This document shows positions 17,158 to 25,581 of a DNA stretch of 37,240 nucleotides, piece by piece; the first letter of the stretch is position 1, and each line of letters starts with the position of its first letter. The translations under genes and the position numbers were made by a program. The notes beneath the pieces were generated by a model. That model made no database searches, was not told the DNA's origin, and worked only from the letters and a program-made list of their open reading frames with translations. The stretch is from positions 1 to 37,240 of the forward strand of contig CACZVE010000022.1 in the NCBI GenBank assembly GCA_902784565.1. Direction: 5' to 3'. The DNA is from an uncultured Prevotellaceae bacterium. GTDB lineage: Bacteria > Bacteroidota > Bacteroidia > Bacteroidales > Bacteroidaceae.

Positions 17158-19188
17158 GTGAAATGCGGAACGCTGATAAAGATCATGATGCTGGGCATAC
17201 TCACGGGTATGCCCGGTATTGTTTTGGGCAAGGGGAAGAAAGACTCCCTGATCCTCCAACTCATCTATGCGTTCATGGACGCACACCCCAACAGTCCCGA
17301 CAGCGTTGAGGACCATGTCTATGCGAAATACCGGTTCAATGTCGAGCGCCGCAACCCTACCCTCTGGCTCATCCCGACCATGTATGTGATGGCCAAGGAC
17401 GAACGCGAGTACATCCGCGAGTCGTACAACCGTCTCACCTATACGGATTATGACGCCCATCAGGTGGAGATCACCAGTCAGGTACTCTCTGGCACCATCC
17501 GCCGCAATCGTAGGGCGATGCCCACCCTGTGGGACCTGATGATTCCGAATGTCTATGATGCGACCCTCTACGACGGACATATTCTCTCCCCCTTCAACCG
17601 CCACAACCGCCGACACTATAAGTTCTCGCAGTCTCGTCTGGTCGATGGCACCACCCGACTGGAATTCCACCCAAAGTCCTATAACACCCAACTCATCAAT
17701 GGCTATGCCATCGTCGACTCCGAGAGCGGACATATCATCCGGACGGTCATGAACGGTGAGTTCGACATGATCTCCTTCCGCACAGAGATCTACCAGAGTG
17801 ATGAAGACTGGCCCCTGCCCACGCCCAAACGATGCACCACGGCAGCCACCTTCAGGTTTCTGGGCAACAGGATCTCGGCGGTGCTCGATGGGTATTTCAA
17901 CTGTGAGAAGACCATCTCCGACACCATCGACCGTGTCTCTGACCGACAGATGATGGACACGCTGCGCGTGGTACCGCTCACAGAGACCGACAAACGCATC
18001 TATGACAAATACGACTTAGAGCACCAGCCTGACACGTTGGCGGTCGACACCACGCCGCAAAAGACGAACATTATCAAGAAGATCTTCTGGGACACCATCG
18101 GCGAGAGTCTTGTCACCCCCATCGCCGCAGAGTCGGAGAAAGCGTCCTTCCGTCTGTCACCGCTCCTCGACCCCCTCCAACTGAGTTGGAGCGACACGCG
18201 TGGTTTCCGCTACAAGATCAACCTGCGGTCGCGTTACACCTTCTCGCCCCACCGTTACCTCACCTTCAACCCGCGCTTCGGCTACAACTTCAAGTTCCGG
18301 GAGTTCTATTTCACCATGCCCCTGCGTATGACCTACAACCCGAAACGAAACGGTTATGCAGAGGTGGTCTATGGCAATGGTAACCGTATCTCCAACAGTC
18401 AGGTGGTGGATGTCATCAACCACCAACATGGCGACTCCCTGAACCTCGATGAGACGGACATCGACAAGTTTACGGACTATGAAATGAGAGCCTTCAATAA
18501 TATCATGATCTTCGACTGGCTCGATTTCGAGGCAGGCATCACCTACCACCGGCGTATCGCCCTCAACAAGGATCTCATGCGCCAGTATGGGATGCCCACC
18601 GAATACCGCAGTTTCGCCCCGAAGATCGGTTTGAAGATCCGTCCCTGGACCCTGGGACCCCTGTTCTCCATCGACTGGGAACGGGCCATCACAGGGGTCT
18701 TCCAATCGGACATCAAATATGAGCGTTGGGAGTTCGATGGCTCCTGGAAATACAAACTCCCCGGACTGCGCCTCATCAATATGCGGGCGGGAACGGGTTT
18801 TTATACGCACAAGAACCAGAACTATTTCGTGGACTATGCCAACTTCCGCGACAACAACCTGCCCGAAGGCTGGGAGGACGACTGGAGCGGTAACTTCGAA
18901 CTGCTCCGGAGTCGTGTCTACAATGAGTCCAACTATTATGTCCGGGCGAATGTGTCGTATGACTCCCCGATGATGATTGGCAGTTGGGTACCCTATCTGG
19001 GCAAGTACATCGAACGGGAACGCTTCTACTTTGGCACGGCCATCGTAGAACGCTCAAAACCGTATTATGAACTGGGTTACAGTTTCACCAACCGCTACCT
19101 CTCCATTGGTATCTTTGCGGGTTTCAACGGCCGGAAATACAAGGAGGTGGGTGTGGATTTTGATATCGAACTCTTCCGAAGATGGTAA
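17158..19188 (+). CDS. DUF5686-type outer-membrane protein
   Basis: 676 residues, function unknown. A signal peptide-like start (GTLIKIMMLGILTGMPGIVLG) is followed by about 300 periplasmic-type residues and then alternating amphipathic strands ending in the outer-membrane-protein C-terminus ELFRRW. Typical family stretches are FYTHKNQNYFVDYANFRDNN, YNESNYYVRANVSYDSP and YLGKYIERERFYFGTAIVE. Many DUF5686 proteins carry an N-terminal carboxypeptidase-regulatory-like domain; it is absent here. The start is uncertain: GTG at 17158 keeps a charged n-region (MKCGTLIK) but sits at the expected transcription start, while ATG at 17185 leaves no positive charge. The last 7 bases overlap the next gene, an odd partner for an outer-membrane protein. 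Confidence 0.75.
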   Translation: MKCGTLIKIMMLGILTGMPGIVLGKGKKDSLILQLIYAFMDAHPNSPDSVEDHVYAKYRFNVERRNPTLWLIPTMYVMAKDEREYIRESYNRLTYTDYDAHQVEITSQVLSGTIRRNRRAMPTLWDLMIPNVYDATLYDGHILSPFNRHNRRHYKFSQSRLVDGTTRLEFHPKSYNTQLINGYAIVDSESGHIIRTVMNGEFDMISFRTEIYQSDEDWPLPTPKRCTTAATFRFLGNRISAVLDGYFNCEKTISDTIDRVSDRQMMDTLRVVPLTETDKRIYDKYDLEHQPDTLAVDTTPQKTNIIKKIFWDTIGESLVTPIAAESEKASFRLSPLLDPLQLSWSDTRGFRYKINLRSRYTFSPHRYLTFNPRFGYNFKFREFYFTMPLRMTYNPKRNGYAEVVYGNGNRISNSQVVDVINHQHGDSLNLDETDIDKFTDYEMRAFNNIMIFDWLDFEAGITYHRRIALNKDLMRQYGMPTEYRSFAPKIGLKIRPWTLGPLFSIDWERAITGVFQSDIKYERWEFDGSWKYKLPGLRLINMRAGTGFYTHKNQNYFVDYANFRDNNLPEGWEDDWSGNFELLRSRVYNESNYYVRANVSYDSPMMIGSWVPYLGKYIERERFYFGTAIVERSKPYYELGYSFTNRYLSIGIFAGFNGRKYKEVGVDFDIELFRRW

Positions 19189-22100
19189 GACCGCTCACCG
19201 TATATAAGGCATCCGCAGGCAGTGGCAAGACCTTCACCCTGGCCACGGAATATATCCGTCTGTTGGTGGAAAACCCACAGAGTTACCGCCATATCCTTGC
19301 TGTCACCTTCACCAACAAGGCCACGGAGGAGATGAAACGCCGCATCCTCAGTCAACTCTATGGCATCTGGCAACATCTTCCGGAATCAGACAGATATCTG
19401 GCGGTGGTACGGACAAAGACCGGTCTGACGGAGGAGACCATCCGTGAACGGGCAGGCCTGGCACTCCATCAGCTCATCTACAACTACACCGACTTCCGTG
19501 TGATGACCATCGACACCTTCTTCCAGGGAGTGCTGCGCAACCTGGCCCGCGAACTCGATCTCACGGCCAACCTGCGTATCGGTCTCAACGATGTACAGGT
19601 GGAGGAAATGGCGGTCGACCAGATGATCGAGCATCTGAAGACGACGGATGTGTTGCTCCAGTGGCTGATGGGGTATATCATGGAGAATATCTCCGACGAC
19701 CGCAGTTGGAATGTCATCGGACAGATCAAGAAGTTCGGACGGACCATCTTCAAGGATGACTACAAGGCGGTGAGTGCCGAGATCCAACAGAAGATGACGG
19801 AGCCCGGGTTCTTCGACCGCTACACGACCCTGATGAAGGAGACGCGTCAGACGGCCCGCCAACAGATGCTGGCTATCTCAGATGAGTTTTTCGGAATTCT
19901 GGAGAAAGAGGGATTCACCATCGATGATTTCTCTTTTGGCAAGTCCGGTGTGGCGGGTGTCTTCCAGAAACTCCGTGAAGGAGCCTCCTTCGATGAGTCA
20001 CTTATCGGCAAACGGGCCTTGGATAGTGTGGGTGACCCGGTTAAATGGGTGAAGAAGACGCACCCACAACGGGATCGTCTCCTGATCCTGGTGGAGTCGC
20101 AACTGGACCCGTTGTTGCACAGACTCATCGAGAACCAACCGCTCCAGTGGTGCCTGTATCAGTCGGCCGACCTCACCCTGCGCCACCTCAACCAACTCCG
20201 GCTCCTGGGGAGTATCGAACAGAAAATACGCCAACTCAACGAGGAGAACAACCGTTTCTTACTCAGCGACACGCAACACCTGCTCCATACGCTCATCGAC
20301 GGCAGCGACTCACCGTTTATCTTCGAGAAGATTGGCACCCAACTGGAACAGGTGATGATCGATGAGTTTCAGGATACTTCCACCGTCCAGTGGGAGAACT
20401 TCAGGATTCTCATGGCCGAGGCCATGAGTCACCAGCAGTCGGGCAACCTCATCGTGGGGGATGTCAAACAGAGCATCTACCGCTGGCGCTCGGGCGACTG
20501 GCGCCTGCTGAACGACATCGAGGCACAGTTCCCGCATCCCGACCAACAAATGGAGGTCAAAAACCTCGACACGAACTACCGCTCTGACCGTCGTATCGTC
20601 GCGTTCAACAATGCCTTCTTCACCCACGCCGCCGAACTGGAATACCTCGCCCTCGGCTCCACCCCCGAAGCCAACCAACTCCGCAAGGCCTATGCCGATG
20701 TCATCCAACAAGTGCCTGCAGACAGACCCGACGAAGGCTTCGTGAGCATCAGTCTTTTGCCCGACAAGGGCCAGGATATGGACTATAAAGAACGTACCCT
20801 TTGTGAAATAGCCTCAAACGTCTCTGCCCTCCTTGCAGAAGGCGCTGCCCCCAACGAGATTGCCATTCTCGTCCGTACCAATGCCTATATCCCTGTCATT
20901 GCCCGCTATTTCATCGAACACCTCCCTGAGGTCACCATCGTCTCCGACGAAGCCTTCCGCCTCGATGCCTCCTCTGCTGTCTGCCTCCTCATCGATGCCC
21001 TGCGCCTCTTACTACACCCCGATGACCTCCTCACCAAGGCCACCCTCGCCAAACGCTACCAACGCCAAGTCCTCGGCAATAATCTGACCGACACCCAGCT
21101 TCTTATGGATGAAGGTTATTTTGCAGGAGCAGGCACCTTCCTTCCAAAAACGTCCTGGCTCGTACCTCGTGCGGAATGTTTTTTTGAAGAAAGGTCCTGC
21201 TCCTTGCCCCACCGCCATAAGGAATTCAACGAACTATTTCCCGAAGAATTCGTGGCATCCTTCAACGATCTTCGCTCGATGCCCCTCTACGAACTCGTTG
21301 AGCGTCTCTACCGCATATTTGCCCTCGACCGCCTCGAGTTTCAAAGTGCCTACATCTGCACTTTCTTCGATTATTTAACAGACTACCTCTCAGAGGCCAG
21401 TGTTGTTCCTTTAAGAAAACACTCCGCACGAGGAGGCACGACGAGCCAGGACGTTTTTGAAAGGAATTACACTGGTCTGGAACAACTCAAAGCGTTCCTT
21501 AACGAATGGGACGAGACCCTATGTGGCAAGACTATTCAGAGCGACGAAATCACTGGCATTCGCCTGATTTCCATCCATAAGTCGAAGGGCCTTGAATTCC
21601 CCCATGTCATTATTCCTTTCTGCGACTGGTCCCTCGAACACCCCGGCATTCTTTGGGCAGCCCCCAGCCAAACAGAGGACATGACCTTTCTTTCAGAAAA
21701 TCTCCCCCTCGTTCCGGTTGATTACAGCCAGAAGCAACTGACAGGAACGATCTTCGAGGCCGCTTACAACCACGAACACTTGCAGACGGTGGTTGATAAC
21801 CTCAACCTCCTTTATGTGGCTTTCACCCGAGCCTCGAAGTCCCTCCATGTCCTCGGCAAACGCAATGCCAAGAACTCCCGTTCCACCCTCATCGAACAAG
21901 TCCTCCCCCTTATTGCGGAATCCCTGCCCAATGCCACCCTCGAAGGCCTGGATGCCGAAGACGCTCCCTTTATATTCCGCCTTACAGGAGTAATCTCATA
22001 CCAAAACGTTCCTGAACCGAAAAGGGTGCAAGATCTTTCCTCCAAAAGCACTCCGCACGAGGAGGTCTTCAGAGACTGTAAGATTTTCGGAACCACTTTC

Positions 22101-22826
22101 GATTCTTGTCTCGCTGAACGAGACAAGCAAATCGACACGAGATGCTGTTTGAGCGTAGCGAGTTCATCGAGTGGTTCCGAAAATATTACAGTCGGCCTCC
22201 GAGACAGGACGCTTTTGGAAGAAAGGTCTTGCACCCGGCCTCACTCCAACCCCTTTCTCCAGTCCCCAATGTCTCTCCCTCTAAAGATTGCTACTTACGA
22301 GAACAAAGTCGAATTCCGACAGAGCAACCGTAGCAAGGCCTTTATGGAAGGCGAGGACGAGAACTCTTCCACGAACTACCTGAAGATGGGCAGCATTCTC
22401 CACGAGGTGTTTTCAAATATACGTACGACTGCCGATATTGACCGGGAACTGAAACGACTCGAACTCGAAGGCGTACTCTATGATGACCAACACACGTCCG
22501 AGAAGATTACCGCCATGTTGCGCAAACGCCTTGAGCACCCGAAGGTGGCAGAATGGTTCAGTGACAAATGGACCCTCTTCAACGAGTGTACCATCCTGAC
22601 CCGTGTTGACGGCCAACTCGTGGAACGTCGTCCCGACCGTGTCATGACAGACGGTCATCAGTGGATCATTGTCGACTTCAAGTTCGGTTCCCCCAAACCC
22701 GAACACGAGTCACAAGTGCGAGAATACATGTCACTTATCCGTGAGATGCATTCCTCAGAAGATATTATTGTCAACGGCTACCTCTGGTATATCTATTCCA
22801 ACAAAGTCTTATCGCTTAGTTTTTAG
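19182..22826 (+). CDS. addA: AddA/RecB-like UvrD-family helicase-nuclease
   Basis: 1214 residues. With the next gene it forms an AddAB-type enzyme that processes double-strand breaks for RecA. Helicase motifs in order: Walker A KASAGSGKT (9-17), AVTFTNKATEEMK, DEFQDTS (~393), VGDVKQSIYRWRSGDW, TNYRSDRRIV, ISIHKSKGLEFPHVIIPF and LYVAFTRASKSLHVLGK (~877). C-terminal PD-(D/E)XK nuclease: GSILHEVF, then RRPDRVMTDGHQWIIVDFKF and SQVREY. Three palindromic insertions sit in-frame in loops: 649-674, 739-765 and 948-1018, the last between helicase motif VI and the nuclease domain. None removes a motif, so the enzyme is probably active. Start overlaps the DUF5686 stop by 7 bases. The name is by architecture; RecB-like is the alternative. 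Confidence 0.85.
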   Translation: MVRPLTVYKASAGSGKTFTLATEYIRLLVENPQSYRHILAVTFTNKATEEMKRRILSQLYGIWQHLPESDRYLAVVRTKTGLTEETIRERAGLALHQLIYNYTDFRVMTIDTFFQGVLRNLARELDLTANLRIGLNDVQVEEMAVDQMIEHLKTTDVLLQWLMGYIMENISDDRSWNVIGQIKKFGRTIFKDDYKAVSAEIQQKMTEPGFFDRYTTLMKETRQTARQQMLAISDEFFGILEKEGFTIDDFSFGKSGVAGVFQKLREGASFDESLIGKRALDSVGDPVKWVKKTHPQRDRLLILVESQLDPLLHRLIENQPLQWCLYQSADLTLRHLNQLRLLGSIEQKIRQLNEENNRFLLSDTQHLLHTLIDGSDSPFIFEKIGTQLEQVMIDEFQDTSTVQWENFRILMAEAMSHQQSGNLIVGDVKQSIYRWRSGDWRLLNDIEAQFPHPDQQMEVKNLDTNYRSDRRIVAFNNAFFTHAAELEYLALGSTPEANQLRKAYADVIQQVPADRPDEGFVSISLLPDKGQDMDYKERTLCEIASNVSALLAEGAAPNEIAILVRTNAYIPVIARYFIEHLPEVTIVSDEAFRLDASSAVCLLIDALRLLLHPDDLLTKATLAKRYQRQVLGNNLTDTQLLMDEGYFAGAGTFLPKTSWLVPRAECFFEERSCSLPHRHKEFNELFPEEFVASFNDLRSMPLYELVERLYRIFALDRLEFQSAYICTFFDYLTDYLSEASVVPLRKHSARGGTTSQDVFERNYTGLEQLKAFLNEWDETLCGKTIQSDEITGIRLISIHKSKGLEFPHVIIPFCDWSLEHPGILWAAPSQTEDMTFLSENLPLVPVDYSQKQLTGTIFEAAYNHEHLQTVVDNLNLLYVAFTRASKSLHVLGKRNAKNSRSTLIEQVLPLIAESLPNATLEGLDAEDAPFIFRLTGVISYQNVPEPKRVQDLSSKSTPHEEVFRDCKIFGTTFDSCLAERDKQIDTRCCLSVASSSSGSENITVGLRDRTLLEERSCTRPHSNPFLQSPMSLPLKIATYENKVEFRQSNRSKAFMEGEDENSSTNYLKMGSILHEVFSNIRTTADIDRELKRLELEGVLYDDQHTSEKITAMLRKRLEHPKVAEWFSDKWTLFNECTILTRVDGQLVERRPDRVMTDGHQWIIVDFKFGSPKPEHESQVREYMSLIREMHSSEDIIVNGYLWYIYSNKVLSLSF
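21126..21203 (-). repeat. In-gene palindromic element, short form, copy S1
   Basis: 78 bp in addA. Arms ggagcaggcaccttccttcc at the left and the near-complement ending aaaggtcctgctcc at the right. The core gtcctggctcgta...cctcgtgcgga is the reverse complement of the core of copy S2, so this copy is in the opposite orientation. The right arm reads FFEERSCS in the host frame. 78 is a multiple of three. Confidence 0.75.
21397..21475 (+). repeat. In-gene palindromic element, short form, copy S2
   Basis: 79 bp in addA. Outer arms ccagtgttgttccttt (left) and aaaggaattacactgg (right) are complementary but differ from the arms of S1. The core actccgcacgaggagg...gccaggac is shared with the long copies (ctccgcacgaggagg at the left, acaggacg at the right), as if the long form had lost its middle. 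Host reading continues through as SVVPLRKHSARGG. Confidence 0.75.
22024..22236 (+). repeat. In-gene palindromic element, long form, copy R1
   Basis: 213 bp in addA with three nested palindromes. Outer arms: gggtgcaagatctttcctcc (from 22024) against gaaaggtcttgcaccc (to 22236), two mismatches over 26 bp. Middle arms: 22074-22097 against 22170-22193, 23 of 24 bp. Inner hairpin: cttgtctcg / cgagacaag with a 5-nt loop (22105-22127). The right half encodes CCLSVASSSSGSENITVGLR then DRTLLEERSCT. 213 is a multiple of three. Confidence 0.85.
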
Positions 22827-22833
22827 TATTTAT

Positions 22834-25581
22834 ATGTCCTTCCTCGCTTCCCTCGCCCAACAATTACTCACCACCTACGGCACCAATCTCTCGCAGGTCA
22901 CCGTGGTCTTCCCCAACAAACGCGCCTCGTTGTTTCTCAACGAAGAACTGGCCCGCCTGTCCGACAGTCCCATCTGGGCCCCCGCCTATACCACGATCAG
23001 TGACCTCTTCCGTAGTCTGTCCTCACGCGAGGTAGCCGACCCCATCAAACTCATCTGCGACCTCCATAAGAGTTTCGTCCAGTGCACCGGCATAGACGAA
23101 TCCCTCGACCATTTCTATGGCTGGGGTCAGATCCTCCTGGCCGACTTCGATGACGTGGACAAACACCTCGCCCCCGCCGACAAAGTCTTTGCCAACCTCC
23201 GCGACCTCCACGAGTTGGACGATGACTCCTACCTCACTCAAGAACAACGCGACATCATCCGTAAGTTCTTCAGTCACTTCAATGAAGACCACACCACCGA
23301 ACTCAAGCAACGCTTCCTCTCCCTCTGGAGCCACCTCTACGACATCTACCTCGATTTCAATGCCCGCCTCGTCTCCCAAAACCTCGCCTACGAAGGCTCC
23401 CTCTACCGCCAAGTCATTGACATTGAAAATGATATCAGTGCGTCTTTGAATTACGTTTTCGCGGGCTTTAATCTGCTCCATCCTGTAGAACAAGCCCTGA
23501 TTGACGCACTGGGAGATAAGGCTCAGGTTATTCACGATACGGACGAAGAGACCCCCAAGGACGTTTCGATCATCTCCGCCACGACCAACGATATCCAGGC
23601 CCGCTATATCGCTACCTGGCTGAAGGAAAAAGACCGCATTGCTGCAGGCAGTAAGACCGCTATTGTCCTGGCAGACGAGTCCTTGCTCCAGACCGTTATT
23701 CACTGCCTGCCCCCGGAGGTCACAAAGGTGAACATCACCACCGGCTATCCCCTCTCCCAAACAGCAGCCGCCTGCTGTTTGAGCGTAGCGAGTTCATCGA
23801 ATGGTTCCGAAAATATTGCAGTCGGCCTCCGAGACAGGACGCTTTTGGAGGGAAGGCTCCAGACCCCGGCCAGCGTTGAAAGCCCTCTTGAACAGGAGGC
23901 CCAATTCCAGATGTACACGATCCAGAATCGCCTTCAGGCTTTGGTCGAGAGCGGTGACCTCGATGTCAGTGACGCTACGCTCCAACGCCTGATGACCCAG
24001 ATCATCGCCTCCACAAGCATTCCCTTCCACGGCGAACCCATTGAAGGCATTCAGATCATGGGCGTCCTCGAGACCCGTAACCTCGACTTCGACCACGTGC
24101 TGTTGCTCTCCTGCAACGAAGGCAACCTCCCCAAGGGCGTCAACGACACCTCCTTCATTCCCTATAGCATCCGCAAGGCCTATGGCCTCACCACGATAGA
24201 CCACAAGGTATCCATTTATCACAACTACTTCCGCCGACTCCTCCAACGCGCCGGCGATGTCACCCTTCTCTACAACAACGCCACCAACGATGGCAAGACC
24301 GGTGAGATGTCCCGTTTCATGTTACAGATGATGGTCGAGGGCCGCCATCCCATCACCTTCAAGACCCTCCAGGCCGGTCAGACCCCCGTTTTACAAAACC
24401 CGCAACCAGTCGAAAAGACCGAGGCCGTCATGCAAAAACTGCAGTCCATCGACACCCTCTCCCCCTCTGCCCTGTCCCGCTACCTCCGTTGTCCGTTGCA
24501 GTTCTTCTACTATTATATTGCGGGGCTCGACGAATATGAGGAAGAAGACGAGCGCATCGACAACCGTCTCTTCGGAAATATCTTCCACAAAGCCGCCCAA
24601 ATCCTGTACACCCCACTGACAGGGGACAGAGCGTTTTCGAAAGAAATGTTCTGTTCCTTAAACGACGTTGATATAGCACGGGCGGTGGATCAGGCGATCA
24701 AAATCGAACTCTTTCATATCGAGGACCCAATGGCGAAGATGCCACCCTTGAACGGCCTCCAACTCATCAACCGTGAGGTCATCATCCGCTACCTCCATCA
24801 ACTCCTCGAACTCGACCGCCAATTCGCCCCCTTCACCATCCTCGCCCTTGAAACTCCTATAAGATCTAAGTGTTCCACCGTCAAGGTTGGTGGAATCGTT
24901 GACCGCATAGATTTGATTACGCTCCCCGATGGTACAGAGCGCATTCGTATCATCGACTATAAAACGGGCAGTGGTCGTTTGAAACCCCTACCTGATGTTG
25001 CAGCGATTTTCGACCCCGCCAACATCAAGCTCCACAGTGATTATTACCTCCAGTCCATCCTTTACTCTTGTCTGCTTCAGGAAAAAACGATCCTGAACCA
25101 GAAAGAGGAACAGAACCTTTCTTTCGAAAGCAATCCGCACGAGGAGGTCTTCAGAGACTGTAAGATTTTCGGAACCAACATTGAGTCTCAGATTGAACAA
25201 CAATCTGAGGAACGAAATACGAAATGCTGTTTGAGCGTAGCGAGTTCATTGAGTGGTTCCGAAAATCTTACAGTCGGCCTCCGAGACAGGACGCTTGAGA
25301 AAGGAAGGTCCTGTTCCTCGTCGGTCGATGATTCAGACAGGATGATACCCCCGATATCCCCCTGCCTCTTGTTCATACAACACGCTGGGGCTGACGATTA
25401 CAACCCGACTTTGATTATTGGTCAGGCACCTGTTACTGACGTTCGCGAGATCAAGGACGAGTTCATGGAACGGCTCAATAAACTCATTGAGGAAATCTTC
25501 GATCCAGCCATTCCCTTCACACCAACAGAAGAAGGGACAAGATGTAAGTCCTGTCCCTTCTCCTCAATCTGTGGAATATAA
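22834..25581 (+). CDS. addB: AddB-like nuclease subunit (PD-(D/E)XK, Fe-S)
   Basis: 915 residues from the ATG at 22834, 7 bases after addA. N-terminal half is an inactivated-helicase-like fold (QVTVVFPNKRASLFLNEELA, VFAGFNLLHPVEQALIDAL, IQIMGVLETRNLDFDHVLLL). The C-terminal nuclease has SPSALSRYLRCPLQFFYY (~543-560), GGIVDRIDLI (~686), IIDYKTGSG (~706) and a closing CKSCPFSSIC. The cysteine of LRCPLQ plus the three terminal ones match the AddB iron-sulfur cluster pattern. Palindromic insertions R2, S3 and R3 lie at residues ~314-342, ~597-608 and ~758-829; R3 falls between a nuclease helix (DYYLQSILYSCLL) and strand (PCLLFIQHAG). The stop abuts the stop of the convergent nucleotidyltransferase gene with no spacer. 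Confidence 0.83.
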   Translation: MSFLASLAQQLLTTYGTNLSQVTVVFPNKRASLFLNEELARLSDSPIWAPAYTTISDLFRSLSSREVADPIKLICDLHKSFVQCTGIDESLDHFYGWGQILLADFDDVDKHLAPADKVFANLRDLHELDDDSYLTQEQRDIIRKFFSHFNEDHTTELKQRFLSLWSHLYDIYLDFNARLVSQNLAYEGSLYRQVIDIENDISASLNYVFAGFNLLHPVEQALIDALGDKAQVIHDTDEETPKDVSIISATTNDIQARYIATWLKEKDRIAAGSKTAIVLADESLLQTVIHCLPPEVTKVNITTGYPLSQTAAACCLSVASSSNGSENIAVGLRDRTLLEGRLQTPASVESPLEQEAQFQMYTIQNRLQALVESGDLDVSDATLQRLMTQIIASTSIPFHGEPIEGIQIMGVLETRNLDFDHVLLLSCNEGNLPKGVNDTSFIPYSIRKAYGLTTIDHKVSIYHNYFRRLLQRAGDVTLLYNNATNDGKTGEMSRFMLQMMVEGRHPITFKTLQAGQTPVLQNPQPVEKTEAVMQKLQSIDTLSPSALSRYLRCPLQFFYYYIAGLDEYEEEDERIDNRLFGNIFHKAAQILYTPLTGDRAFSKEMFCSLNDVDIARAVDQAIKIELFHIEDPMAKMPPLNGLQLINREVIIRYLHQLLELDRQFAPFTILALETPIRSKCSTVKVGGIVDRIDLITLPDGTERIRIIDYKTGSGRLKPLPDVAAIFDPANIKLHSDYYLQSILYSCLLQEKTILNQKEEQNLSFESNPHEEVFRDCKIFGTNIESQIEQQSEERNTKCCLSVASSLSGSENLTVGLRDRTLEKGRSCSSSVDDSDRMIPPISPCLLFIQHAGADDYNPTLIIGQAPVTDVREIKDEFMERLNKLIEEIFDPAIPFTPTEEGTRCKSCPFSSICGI
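23773..23858 (+). repeat. In-gene palindromic element, right half only, copy R2
   Basis: 86 bp in addB matching the right half of R1 and R3 from tgctgtttgagcgtagcgag to gcttttggagggaagg. The left half is missing. At the break a small palindrome aaacagcag/ctgctgttt (23759-23780) straddles the boundary. It reads CCLSVASSSNGSENIAVGLR in the host frame, the same frame as R1 and R3. Confidence 0.75.
24622..24657 (+). repeat. In-gene palindromic element remnant, copy S3
   Basis: 36 bp in addB. gcgttttcgaaagaaatgtt plus ctgttcc resembles the right arm of R1 and R3 (gcttttggaagaaaggtctt) and is in the same frame (AFSKEMFCS against TLLEERSCT). A ggggacagag stub upstream can pair with ttctgttcc. Most of the element is gone, so this is the least certain copy. 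Confidence 0.45.
25105..25319 (+). repeat. In-gene palindromic element, long form, copy R3
   Basis: 215 bp in addB. Outer arms: gaggaacagaacctttcttt (from 25105) against aaggaaggtcctgttcctc (to 25319). Middle arms: 25156-25177 against 25254-25275, a perfect 22-bp match. Inner hairpin: ctcagattg / caatctgag with a 5-nt loop (25187-25209). The inner and outer arms differ in sequence from R1 but keep the same geometry. It encodes HEEVFRDCKIFGT...CCLSVASSLSGSENLTVGLR in the host frame. Confidence 0.85.
25530..25561. repeat. 10-bp inverted repeat at the addB 3' end
   Basis: agaagggaca (25530-25539) / tgtcccttct (25552-25561) with a 12-nt loop, coding for the CKSCPFS part of the Fe-S cysteine motif. 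It ends 17 bases before the addB stop codon. With no spacer between the convergent genes, it is the only nearby hairpin that might serve transcription termination; there is no T run. Confidence 0.45.

Noticed and set aside
22669-22833. Upstream-extended start for addB inside addA
   Set aside because: The extension has no family similarity and overlaps the addA nuclease domain; ATG 22834 gives the expected N-terminus 7 bases after the addA stop.
22024-25319. Inteins or group II introns in addA/addB
   Set aside because: Inserts are at most 215 bp, palindromic, lack intein splice blocks or reverse transcriptase, and are shared between both genes as a repeat.
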